A DNA stretch of 64,000 nucleotides from JALOAT01 sp041685115 (lineage in GTDB: Bacteria > Pseudomonadota > Gammaproteobacteria > Thiohalomonadales > Thiohalomonadaceae), in the NCBI GenBank assembly GCA_041685115.1, contig JAWLGK010000018.1, positions 1-64,000 of the forward strand, read 5' to 3'. Position 1 is the stretch's first letter. Each line of letters starts with the position of its first letter. The notes below the pieces were generated by a model, which saw only the letters and a program-made list of their open reading frames with translations, did not search any database and was not told the origin of the DNA. Shown here one piece after another: positions 21,148 through 29,588 of the stretch. The position numbers were made by a program, and so were the translations under genes.

Positions 21148-21609
21148 CTACAGAGCGCGAATCACACCCGTGACGATGCCGAGGATCTGCACCTCTTCGT
21201 TGCGCAGGATAATAGGTTTCATGGCCGGGTTCGCCGGTTGCAGGCGGATGCCTTCCGCCTCCACGTAAAATTTTTTCAGCGTCACTGTCTCGCCGTTGAT
21301 CATGGCGACCACCGACTGGCCGTTTTCTGCCGTCTCGCGTTTTTCGATGACGATGACGTCACCGTCCTGGATGTTGTCGTCGACCATGGAATGGCCGCGC
21401 ACACGCAGCGCATAACAATTCCTGCGCACCATCTGTGCGGGAACGGCGATACGCCCTTCACTGGCGCAGAGGTCCACGGGCAGGCCGGCACTGACGTATC
21501 CGAGCAGCGGGATCTCCGCCATCGCGGCTGCTTCGAGCGCCACGTCCTCAAGCTCCGGGCTCCAAACGGGGCGGCGCTGCCTGGCAAGAAGGTAAGAAAT
21601 GTCCGCCAT
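21148..21609 (-). CDS. LexA/UmuD-like S24 peptidase without DNA-binding domain
   Basis: 153 residues from the ATG at 21609 (MADISYLLARQRRPVWSPE). It carries the self-cleaving S24 fold: cleavage-site region IPLLGYVSAGLPV (Ala-Gly), catalytic Ser in VRGHSMVDDNIQDGDVIVI, and catalytic Lys in NGETVTLKKFYVE. The N-terminal winged helix of LexA is missing; only about 35 residues precede the cleavage region. It may be a UmuD-like mutagenesis subunit, but no UmuC gene is adjacent, or a LexA paralogue acting through partners. No SOS box seen in the 48-base gap shared with the divergent SCO1 gene. Confidence 0.8.
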   Translation of the reverse strand: MADISYLLARQRRPVWSPELEDVALEAAAMAEIPLLGYVSAGLPVDLCASEGRIAVPAQMVRRNCYALRVRGHSMVDDNIQDGDVIVIEKRETAENGQSVVAMINGETVTLKKFYVEAEGIRLQPANPAMKPIILRNEEVQILGIVTGVIRAL

Positions 21610-21657
21610 CGCGTGTTCTCCACTCCCATGTCGTCTCAAGGACGTATACTACGCGCC

Positions 21658-22296
21658 ATGAACCGACGTTATCCCATGCTCATTGCCGCCGGCCTCGCCC
21701 TCGGGCTTGGCATTGCCGCCGGCGTGCTGTTCTGGCCCCGTTCCGGGGCGCTGTTGCCGCCCGCCGAACTGGCGGCCCCGCTGTTGCCCGAACCGCGCAC
21801 CATCACGCCCTTCCAGCTTACGGCACAGGACGGGACGGTACTCGATGCATCGCGTCTGCGCGGCAAGTGGTCGCTGGTCTTCATCGGCTACACCCACTGC
21901 CCCGACGTCTGCCCCACCACGTTGAATACCCTGGCGGGCACGGCCAAACAGCTACAGGCGTCACCCGAGGGCCTTGACCATACCCAGTTCGTTTTTGTCT
22001 CGGTAGACCCCAAACGGGATAGCCCCACCCACCTCAAGGACTATCTGGGCTTCTTCCATCCCGCCTTCCTGGGGGCCACGGGCGAGCGCGAGCAAATCGA
22101 TCGGCTGGTCCGGCAATTGGGCGCCATCTACATGTTCGAAGGCGACACCAGCAGCGACAATTACATCGTCAATCATTCAGCGACCTTGTATCTCATCGAT
22201 CCGCAAGGCCGTTTTTACGCTCGCCTGCAGCCGCCCCATGAGCCCGCACAAATCACCGACCTGCTCACCCGTATCCGCCGTCATTACGAACGCTGA
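21658..22296 (+). CDS. SCO1/SenC-family copper chaperone
   Basis: 212 residues from the ATG at 21658. An N-terminal membrane anchor (PMLIAAGLALGLGIAAGVLF), then a thioredoxin-like fold facing the periplasm with the copper-binding CPDVC and the distant His in IVNHSATLYLIDP. Delivers copper to, or reduces, the CuA site of cytochrome c oxidase. Two bases separate its stop from the psd start, so they share a transcript. An upstream in-frame extension overlaps the LexA-like gene and is not used. Confidence 0.92.
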   Translation: MNRRYPMLIAAGLALGLGIAAGVLFWPRSGALLPPAELAAPLLPEPRTITPFQLTAQDGTVLDASRLRGKWSLVFIGYTHCPDVCPTTLNTLAGTAKQLQASPEGLDHTQFVFVSVDPKRDSPTHLKDYLGFFHPAFLGATGEREQIDRLVRQLGAIYMFEGDTSSDNYIVNHSATLYLIDPQGRFYARLQPPHEPAQITDLLTRIRRHYER

Positions 22297-22298
22297 AG

Positions 22299-23174
22299 AT
22301 GGAATCGCAACGTACCGCCTCCCTCACGGACTACCTCAAGGCCTTGCCGCAGTACCTGATGCCCGGCCACCTGCTCTCCCTCGGCATGCTTTGGCTCACC
22401 CGTGTGCGTCATGAGGGCTTCAAGAACCACCTTATTCAGTGGTTCATCAAGCAGTTCCGCATCGACATGAGCCAGGCGGCGGAGAGCGACCCGCACGCCT
22501 ATACGGATTTCAACAGCTTTTTCACCCGTGCCCTGAAGCCGGGCATGCGCCCGCTGGACACGGCGCCGGAAGCGGTATGCTCGCCGGTGGACGGCACCAT
22601 CAGCCAGCTCGGTACCATCGAGCACGGCCGCGTATTCCAGGCCAAGGGGCACGACTTCTCGGTGCAGGAACTGCTCGGCGGCGACGAACTGGCCGAGCCT
22701 TTCCAGGGCGGCCGCTTCGCCACCATCTATCTCTCGCCCCGTGACTACCACCGCATCCATATCCCCGTGGATGGCAGGCTGCGCGGCATGCTGCACGTGC
22801 CGGGCCGTCTGTTCAGCGTAAATCCGGCCACCACACGCGCCATTCCGCGTCTGTTCGCGCGCAACGAGCGCGTGGTCGCCCTGTTCGATACGGAACTGGG
22901 TCCCATGGCCATGGTGATGGTCGGCGCCGTGTTCGTCGGCAGCATCGAGACCGTCTGGCACGGCGTGGTAACGCCGCCTGCCGGCAAGATCGTGCGCGCC
23001 TGGCGCTATGACGGCGCGCAGCCACAGCGCTTCGATAAAGGCGACGAGATCGGCCGCTTCAATATGGGTTCAACCGTAATCCTGCTGTTCGGCCCCGGTG
23101 CCCTCGCCTGGGAAGAAAGCCTCGCTGCACAGACACCGGTGCTGATGGGGCAGCGCATCGGCCAGCGCTCCTAA
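22299..23174 (+). CDS. psd: phosphatidylserine decarboxylase proenzyme
   Basis: 291 residues. Makes phosphatidylethanolamine at the inner membrane. It contains VCSPVDGTISQLG, the conserved YLSPRDYHRIHIPVDG with active-site Asp and His, and the C-terminal self-cleavage motif FNMGSTVILLF (MGST in place of LGST), where Ser becomes the pyruvoyl group. Normal length. It follows the SCO1 gene directly; no phosphatidylserine synthase is adjacent. The 233 bases after it show nothing I can support. Confidence 0.96.
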   Translation: MESQRTASLTDYLKALPQYLMPGHLLSLGMLWLTRVRHEGFKNHLIQWFIKQFRIDMSQAAESDPHAYTDFNSFFTRALKPGMRPLDTAPEAVCSPVDGTISQLGTIEHGRVFQAKGHDFSVQELLGGDELAEPFQGGRFATIYLSPRDYHRIHIPVDGRLRGMLHVPGRLFSVNPATTRAIPRLFARNERVVALFDTELGPMAMVMVGAVFVGSIETVWHGVVTPPAGKIVRAWRYDGAQPQRFDKGDEIGRFNMGSTVILLFGPGALAWEESLAAQTPVLMGQRIGQRS

Positions 23175-23407
23175 CAGCAAGATAATCCGTTTGCCGTAGG
23201 GTTCATCTGCCACGCTCACCTCGTACGTTCAGCTCGCAAAAACACCAATCAGCCCCGTTGTGCCCCCTAGTCGCCGTGCGTCGAACGCCCGCGTGTTCCA
23301 AATGCGGGAGCCAAGCCGAGGCGGGCACTATGAAGCGGAGAGAAGACTGACGTCTCCCCTCCGCATTCCGTCGGCTTGCATGGCAGGTCGCTTCCCTTCG
23401 TGCGCGT

Positions 23408-26400
23408 TTAGGCCGTCTGCGCGCGGATCCACTCCACCTTCTTGTACATGAAGGCGTAATACATCACCGGGATCACCACCAGGGTCAGCAGAGTCGACAC
23501 CAGGATGCCGAAGATCAGCGACACGGACAGGCCACTGAAGATGGGGTCATCCAGGATGAAGAACGCACCGATCATGGCGGCCAGGCCGGTGAGCACGATG
23601 GGCTTGGCGCGCACCACGCCCGAGCGAATCACCGCCTCTTCAAACTCGATACCCTCGCGCACCTGCTGATTGATGAAATCAACCAACAGGATGGAATTGC
23701 GCACGATGATACCGGCGAGGGCGATCATGCCGATCATGGACGTGGCCGTGAACTTCGCATCCATGCCGAACAGTGTCAGTAAGGCATGGCCCGGCATCAC
23801 GCCGATGATGGTGAGCGGAATCGGCGCCATGATGATGATGGGCACCAGATAGGAGCGGAACTGGGCCACTACCAGCAGGTAGATGAGGATCAAGCCGACA
23901 CCATAGGCAATGCCCATGTCGCGGAAGGTCTCATAGGTGATCTGCCATTCGCCATCCCACTTCACCGTGTACTCGTACGGATTCTCCGGCGCGGAGATGA
24001 GCGTCTGGTTCACGGTGTCGCCGTGCCCGAGCACCTTGTCCTTCAGCTCGAACAGGATCTCGAACATGCCATACAACGGGCTGTCCAGCTTGCCCGCCAT
24101 GTCGCCGTTCACGAACACCACCTGCATCAAGTCCTTGTGATAGATGGCGTGCTCACGCTCGGTGTGCTGCACGCGCGCAATCTCCGACAACGGAATGAGT
24201 TCGCCGCCCTGGGTACGCACGCGGATACGCAGCACCTTGTCGATGCTGGCCTTGTCCGCCACGGGCAGTTCGAGCCGGATTGGCTGCGGGTATTTGGCGA
24301 TCTGACCATGCAGGTAGGAGGCATCCTCGCCCGACAGTGCCGCCGATAGCGCCGCCACGACGGTTTGTTGGGCGACACCGAGCAGTGCGGCCTTTTGCTG
24401 ATCCACCTTCACGATCAGCTTGGGCGCCGGCACCTCGACGGAATCGTCCACGTCGATGATGTCGGGCGTGGCCTCGAAGACCGCGCGGAGTTCCTTGGCC
24501 ACGCGGATCTGACCCGCGTAATCGATGCCGTACACCTCGGCCACCAGCGGTGCCTGCACCGGCGGACCCGGCGGCACTTCCACCACCTTCACGTTGGCGT
24601 CCAGACGGCGGCCGATGGCCTGCAGCGGCTCGCGCACGGCCAGGGCGATCTCGTGGCTCTTGCGGTCACGCTGATGCTTGTCCACCAGGTTCACCTGGAT
24701 GTCACCCACATTGGCGCCCTCACGCAGGTAGTACTGGCGCACCAGGCCATTGAAGTTGATGGGCGAGGCGGTGCCGGCGTAGGCCTGATAATCGGTGACC
24801 TCGGGTACGGTGGACAGGTAGGCGCCCAGCTCCGCAAGCACGCGCGCGGTGTGCTCCACGCTGGTGCCCTCGGGCATATCCACCACCACCTGGAACTCCG
24901 ACTTGTTGTCGAAGGGCAGCATCTTCAGCACCACCATCTTCACACCGGCCAGGCCCACGGAGAACACGATGAGGCCCAGCACCGCCAGCCCGAGCTTGCG
25001 GCGCAGCGGCGCACCGTCGCGCCCACGCAGGAAGGGTCGCACGCGGGTGTCGAACAGGCGGTACAACCAGCCTGTTTCCAGCCCCGCGCCCTGGCCGTGA
25101 TGCGCCAGATCGACGTTGCGCAGCATTACGTTGGACATCCACGGTGTGAACACAAACGCCACCGCCAGCGAGATCAGCATGCCGATGCTGGCATTGATGG
25201 GGATCGGGCTCATGTACGGACCCATGAGGCCGGTGACGAAAGCCATCGGCAGCAGCGCGGCGATGACCGTGAGTGTGGCGAGAATGGTCGGACCACCCAC
25301 CTCGTCCACGGCCACGGGGATGGCCTCCAGCAGTTTCTTGCCGCCCATCTGCATGTGACGATGGATGTTCTCCACCACCACGATGGCATCGTCCACCAGG
25401 ATGCCGATGGAGAAGATGAGCGCGAACAGCGACACACGGTTGAGGGTGAAGCCCCAGGCCCAGGACGCGAACAGCGTGGCGGCGAGGGTGATGATCACCG
25501 CAAGGCCGACGATGAACGACTCGCGCCAGCCGAGGGTGAGCAGCACCAGCCCCACCACGGAGAGGGTGGCGAACACCAACTTGCCCACCAACTTGTTGGC
25601 CTTCTCGTCGGCCGTGGCGCCGTAGTCGCGGGTCACCGTCGCCTGCACGCCGTCGGGCACGAAGGTGCCCTTGAGCTGTTCGAAACGCTCGATCACCTGA
25701 TTGGCGATATTCACCGCGTTGGTGCCCGGCTGCTTGGCAATGGCGATGGTCACGGCCGGGAATTCGCCCTGCTGGGTGATGCCCTTGGCCGGTGCGCCGA
25801 GGCCGGTGCCGAACCAGACATATTGTTCCGGCTGGTCGGCGCCGCGGCGGATGGTGGCCACGTCTTGCAGGAACACGGGGCGGCTGTTGTGCACCCCGAC
25901 CACCAGCGAGCTGATCTCGTCCACGGAGGACAGGAAGGTACCGGCCTGTACCAGCACCTCACGGTTGTCGCTCACCAGTGCACCGGACGGGCGCGTCGCA
26001 TTGGACAACTGCAAGGCATTGCGTAGATCGTCGATGGCGATGTCGTAACCGGCCAGCTTCACCGGATCGAGCAGGACGTGAACCACTTGGTCGGGGCCGC
26101 CGAGGGTGTAGATGTCACGGGTGCCTTTCACGCGCTTGAGCTCGGCCTCGATGGCGTGCGCCACGTGCTGCAGCTCGTAGCCGCCCACCGCCTCGTCCTC
26201 GCTCCACAGGGTAAGTGTGACGATGGGCACGTCGTCGATGCCCTTGGGCTTGATGATGGGTTGGCCCACGCCCATGTTGGCGGGCAACCAGTCGCCCTTG
26301 GAAAAGATGGCGTTGTACAGGCGCACGATGGCCGCTGTGCGGTCCTCGCCCACCTCGTACTGCACGGTGAGCACGGACATGCCTGGCTGCGAAACCGAAT

Positions 26401-26662
26401 ACACGTGCTCCACGCCCTCGATTTCGGAGAGGATCTGCTCTGCGGGCGTGCTCACCAGGTGTTCCACTTCGCTCGCCGACGCCCCTGGGTAGGGGATGAA
26501 GATGTTGGCGAAGGTGACGTTGATCTGTGGCTCTTCCTCGCGCGGGGTGATAAGCACCGCAAACAGACCCAGCAGGAAGGCCACCAGGGCGAGCAGCGGC
26601 GTGATCTCCGTGGTCAGGAAGCGCCGCGCGATGGAACCGGAGATGCCGAGTTTTTCCATCAT
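23408..26662 (-). CDS. RND-family efflux permease
   Basis: 1084 residues. AcrB-type architecture: a first helix near residues 20-40, a large periplasmic domain, then helices 2-6 (from about 345), a second periplasmic domain and helices 8-12 near the end. The proton-relay Asp pair is visible in ILVDDAIVVVENIHRHM. Exports hydrophobic compounds or metals using the proton gradient; substrate unknown. Starts at 26662 with an ATGA overlap on the adaptor gene, hence cotranscribed. No outer-membrane factor gene is adjacent, so it must use one encoded elsewhere. Confidence 0.93.
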   Translation of the reverse strand: MMEKLGISGSIARRFLTTEITPLLALVAFLLGLFAVLITPREEEPQINVTFANIFIPYPGASASEVEHLVSTPAEQILSEIEGVEHVYSVSQPGMSVLTVQYEVGEDRTAAIVRLYNAIFSKGDWLPANMGVGQPIIKPKGIDDVPIVTLTLWSEDEAVGGYELQHVAHAIEAELKRVKGTRDIYTLGGPDQVVHVLLDPVKLAGYDIAIDDLRNALQLSNATRPSGALVSDNREVLVQAGTFLSSVDEISSLVVGVHNSRPVFLQDVATIRRGADQPEQYVWFGTGLGAPAKGITQQGEFPAVTIAIAKQPGTNAVNIANQVIERFEQLKGTFVPDGVQATVTRDYGATADEKANKLVGKLVFATLSVVGLVLLTLGWRESFIVGLAVIITLAATLFASWAWGFTLNRVSLFALIFSIGILVDDAIVVVENIHRHMQMGGKKLLEAIPVAVDEVGGPTILATLTVIAALLPMAFVTGLMGPYMSPIPINASIGMLISLAVAFVFTPWMSNVMLRNVDLAHHGQGAGLETGWLYRLFDTRVRPFLRGRDGAPLRRKLGLAVLGLIVFSVGLAGVKMVVLKMLPFDNKSEFQVVVDMPEGTSVEHTARVLAELGAYLSTVPEVTDYQAYAGTASPINFNGLVRQYYLREGANVGDIQVNLVDKHQRDRKSHEIALAVREPLQAIGRRLDANVKVVEVPPGPPVQAPLVAEVYGIDYAGQIRVAKELRAVFEATPDIIDVDDSVEVPAPKLIVKVDQQKAALLGVAQQTVVAALSAALSGEDASYLHGQIAKYPQPIRLELPVADKASIDKVLRIRVRTQGGELIPLSEIARVQHTEREHAIYHKDLMQVVFVNGDMAGKLDSPLYGMFEILFELKDKVLGHGDTVNQTLISAPENPYEYTVKWDGEWQITYETFRDMGIAYGVGLILIYLLVVAQFRSYLVPIIIMAPIPLTIIGVMPGHALLTLFGMDAKFTATSMIGMIALAGIIVRNSILLVDFINQQVREGIEFEEAVIRSGVVRAKPIVLTGLAAMIGAFFILDDPIFSGLSVSLIFGILVSTLLTLVVIPVMYYAFMYKKVEWIRAQTA

Positions 26663-27669
26663 GGGCGGTTACCTGCGCGCTGTTCCTTCAGGTAAACGCC
26701 GGCGCGGATGGGATCGAGCGCCACACGCTCGCCGGTGCTCAGGCCGGCCAGGACCTCGACCTTGTCGCCGTGCACGGCGCCGGTCCTGATCTGACGGAAG
26801 CGGACGTTGCCCTGAGCGTCGATCACGTAGACAGCCGTCACTTCCGAGCGATGGACCACGGCGGCCGCCGGCACCAGCAGCGCCTGCGCCTCGCCGGTAG
26901 CGAAGGCCACCTTGGCGAACATGCCGGGATACACATCCTCGTGACCGCCCTCGGGCAGATCCACGCGCACCTTGAAGGTGTGGCTCTGGGCATCGGCGAA
27001 GGGGCTGATGGTCACGCGCCCGCCCTCGATGCTTTCGTCATTGGGCAGGACCACCCTGGCGCGGGACAGGGAGCGCACGGTGGCAATGTGCACCTGGGGT
27101 ACGCTGGCGGTGGCGCGTAAGGCATCCAAGGAGATGCCGGTCATGAGCGGCTGGCCCGGGCTGGCCGTTTCGCCCACTTCGATATGGCGCTCCACCACGA
27201 AGCCGCTGTAGGGGGCGCGCACCACCGTGTAGCCTAGCCCCTCGCGGGCCTGGGCCAGGGCCGCATTGGCGGCCTTCAGGTCGGCCTCGGCCTTGTCGAA
27301 GGCGGATTTGGCGAGCAGCTGCTTGGCGACTAGGTCTTTTACGCGGTCGAACTCGGCCTTGGCCTCACGGGCGCGGGCCTCGGCCGCGGAAACACCGGCG
27401 CGCTGTTCCGCGCTACGCATGCGCAGGATCACCGCACCCTTTTCCACGTAATCGTCGACGTCGACGTTGACCTCGACGATACGGCCGGACGTCTGGGCCG
27501 ACACCGTGGACTGGTTGACCGCTTCCACGAGGGCGTCGAATTCCTCCTCGTGGATAACGGTTTCCGGACTCACGATCGCCGTCTCGAAGGGAAGCTGGAG
27601 CTCCTGGCCGTGTACCAGTGTCCATGCCCCCAGCAGCACTGTAGCCGCCACCGCACGCGTCATGCGCAT
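26659..27669 (-). CDS. RND efflux periplasmic adaptor (membrane fusion protein)
   Basis: 336 residues with a signal peptide (MRMTRAVAATVLLGAWTLVHG). Then the HlyD/AcrA order: beta-barrel strand, lipoyl half (SGRIVEVNVDVDDYVEKGAV), alpha-hairpin coiled coil (about 95-150), second lipoyl half (YTVVRAPYSGFVVERH) and membrane-proximal strands. No lipobox Cys, so probably not a lipoprotein. Bridges the permease encoded by the overlapping next gene to an outer-membrane channel. A striking nested palindrome lies directly upstream. Confidence 0.92.
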   Translation of the reverse strand: MRMTRAVAATVLLGAWTLVHGQELQLPFETAIVSPETVIHEEEFDALVEAVNQSTVSAQTSGRIVEVNVDVDDYVEKGAVILRMRSAEQRAGVSAAEARAREAKAEFDRVKDLVAKQLLAKSAFDKAEADLKAANAALAQAREGLGYTVVRAPYSGFVVERHIEVGETASPGQPLMTGISLDALRATASVPQVHIATVRSLSRARVVLPNDESIEGGRVTISPFADAQSHTFKVRVDLPEGGHEDVYPGMFAKVAFATGEAQALLVPAAAVVHRSEVTAVYVIDAQGNVRFRQIRTGAVHGDKVEVLAGLSTGERVALDPIRAGVYLKEQRAGNRP

Positions 27670-27686
27670 GACAAAACCCCCTGTAA

Positions 27687-27733
27687 ATTAACGGAAATTT
27701 ATATTAGCTTTCGCTAATATAGCCTACGTTAAT
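27687..27733 (-). promoter_or_regulatory. nested-dyad operator upstream of the RND operon
   Basis: Inner palindrome TATATTAGC-TTTC-GCTAATATA (27700-27721) centred within outer arms ATTAACG (27687-27693) and CGTTAAT (27727-27733). The stretch is A+T rich in a G+C-rich region and ends 18 bases before the adaptor start, so it likely contains promoter and operator. The form suits a TetR-type repressor dimer or dimer pair. No regulator gene is adjacent. Confidence 0.7.
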
Positions 27734-27797
27734 AGGGTTCGGCCAGAGAATTTACAAGGGGGAGCGAAGACCTCCCGCCGGGCCGGCCCGGACGGCA

Positions 27798-29423
27798 CTA
27801 TACGCGGAAACGGCTTACCGAGGACTGGAGCTGTTCCGCAAGGCGCACCAGTTCCTCACTGACCTGCGAGGTCTGCTTGGCCCCCTCTGACGTCTGGTCG
27901 GCCAGCTCGCTGATATTCGCCACGTTGCGGTTGATCTCCTCAGCGACGGCGCTCTGTTCCTCGGCCGCTGTGGCGATCTGGGTGTTCATATCGCTGATGG
28001 AACCCACCTCGCCGGCGATGGCCGCCAGGGACTCGGCACTGCGCTCCACCATGTCCGAACCCTCCTGGGCCTTGGTCTCCGCCAATCCCATGGCACGCAC
28101 CGCGTCGCGAACGCCCGTGTGCAGCTGGTCGATGAGCTGGCGGATCTCTTCGGTGGCGCCGTGGGAACGGTTCGCCAGGGTACGCACCTCGTCGGCCACC
28201 ACGGCAAAGCCGCGGCCCTGCTCGCCCGCCCGCGCCGCTTCGATGGCGGCGTTGAGGGCCAAGAGGTTGGTCTGCTCCGCAATGCTGCGGATCACCTCGA
28301 GCACCGTGTTGATGCCTTCGCTCTTCTCATCCAGCTCATGGACCGCGTCGGCGGCGCGGCGGATGTTGCCCATCAGCACCTCGATACCGCCCAGGGCCTG
28401 CGTGGCTACCAGCGCGCCGTTCTTGGCCTCGTCATCGGCACCATGGGAGGCATCGGCGGTGCGGGTGGCATTGCGCGCGACTTCCTGCACAGTGCTGGTC
28501 ATCTCGTTCATGGCCGTGGCGACCTGGTCGGTCTCGCGCTGCTGTTCGAGTACCGCCTGTACGGTGGCGCGCGAGACGTCTGCCACGCGTGCGGCCGAAC
28601 CGGCCAGCTGACGCGTCGCATCGCTCACATGGGTGAGGCTATCGCGGAACTTCGTCACCATGCGATTGAACGCCTCGGCCATCATGCCGACCTCATCGCG
28701 TGCCGTGACCTCAATGGCGCGCCCGAGATCCGAATCGCGCTCGATGGCCTCCATGGTGGTACGCAAGCGGTTGATGGGGCCGATGACCACTCTTTGCAGG
28801 ATCGCGAACAGGATGGCGAACCCGACCAGGAACAGGCCAATCTGTACGGTTCCGGAGGTGAGCAGATCCTTGCTTATCTGCTGATCGAGGTCTGCCAGGG
28901 AATAGCTGATGCGCACCGCCCCGAGCACGCTGTTGGCGGGAACCTGGTGGCAGATGAGGCAATTGGTGCCGCGATAATTCTCGCTTGCCAGGATGGGCTC
29001 GGCGACCGTGAGCACGCGCCCTTCCGGCGTTTCCTCGATACGCAGGATTTTCTCTCCCTGCAACGCCCGCTGATCCAGCTCGTCCTGCGGCTGCTCTTCA
29101 GGCAGCCCGGGCCCGTACACGTCACTGATCAACTTGTGCCGGAGCATGCGTGCATCGAGGATGCCGGGGCGCTCGAGGATCTTCTGGCGCAGCGCCTCAC
29201 GATTACCCATGGTGCCGGTGATCATGAGGATATTGAAACTGTCGAAGTAGGAATCCGCCGTATCCAGCGTCTGCTGAGAAATGACCTGCTCAATGAGCTG
29301 GCGTTCGCTGCGGGCGGTGAAGCCCAGGGATGCTACGAGCACGAGACCGAAAGAAACGGCGAGTGCAATACTCACCTTCGCGCGCACCGACAGCCCCTGG
29401 GTGGTTTGACCGTGTTCGCTCAT
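27798..29423 (-). CDS. chemoreceptor with periplasmic c-type heme motif
   Basis: 541 residues. Helix 1 near 15-35 (VSIALAVSFGLVLVASLGFT), a periplasmic domain of about 150 residues containing NCLICHQVP near residue 155, a CxxCH motif for covalent heme c, then helix 2 (IGLFLVGFAILFAILQRVV), HAMP, and the methyl-accepting domain (EQTNLLALNAAIEAARAGEQ). Heme-bearing PAS-like sensors of this kind are known in Geobacter-type chemoreceptors and respond to redox state or small ligands. Here it could steer the cell along redox or sulfur gradients (inference). Start 29423 is an ATG; no close partner genes. Confidence 0.9.
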   Translation of the reverse strand: MSEHGQTTQGLSVRAKVSIALAVSFGLVLVASLGFTARSERQLIEQVISQQTLDTADSYFDSFNILMITGTMGNREALRQKILERPGILDARMLRHKLISDVYGPGLPEEQPQDELDQRALQGEKILRIEETPEGRVLTVAEPILASENYRGTNCLICHQVPANSVLGAVRISYSLADLDQQISKDLLTSGTVQIGLFLVGFAILFAILQRVVIGPINRLRTTMEAIERDSDLGRAIEVTARDEVGMMAEAFNRMVTKFRDSLTHVSDATRQLAGSAARVADVSRATVQAVLEQQRETDQVATAMNEMTSTVQEVARNATRTADASHGADDEAKNGALVATQALGGIEVLMGNIRRAADAVHELDEKSEGINTVLEVIRSIAEQTNLLALNAAIEAARAGEQGRGFAVVADEVRTLANRSHGATEEIRQLIDQLHTGVRDAVRAMGLAETKAQEGSDMVERSAESLAAIAGEVGSISDMNTQIATAAEEQSAVAEEINRNVANISELADQTSEGAKQTSQVSEELVRLAEQLQSSVSRFRV

Positions 29424-29588
29424 GGATAATCTTCCGGCTCTACCCGATAGTGTGGTAACAGGGCAGCCGCAGTCGGTGCGTCCTACGTCGTCCCATCCTG
29501 CACTGCAGCGGCATTCGGCGTATCACTTTTGTGACGCCGTTCTCATGCCGATGATAAGCATATCGGCCCGGTAGGGACAAACCTTAAT

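Noticed and set aside
23260..23451. 63-codon frame between psd and the RND permease
   Set aside because: No ribosome site or motif, and it overlaps the permease end.
24365..26026. 553-codon open frame on the plus strand
   Set aside because: Antisense shadow of the RND permease; His/Gln/Gly-rich composition without motifs.
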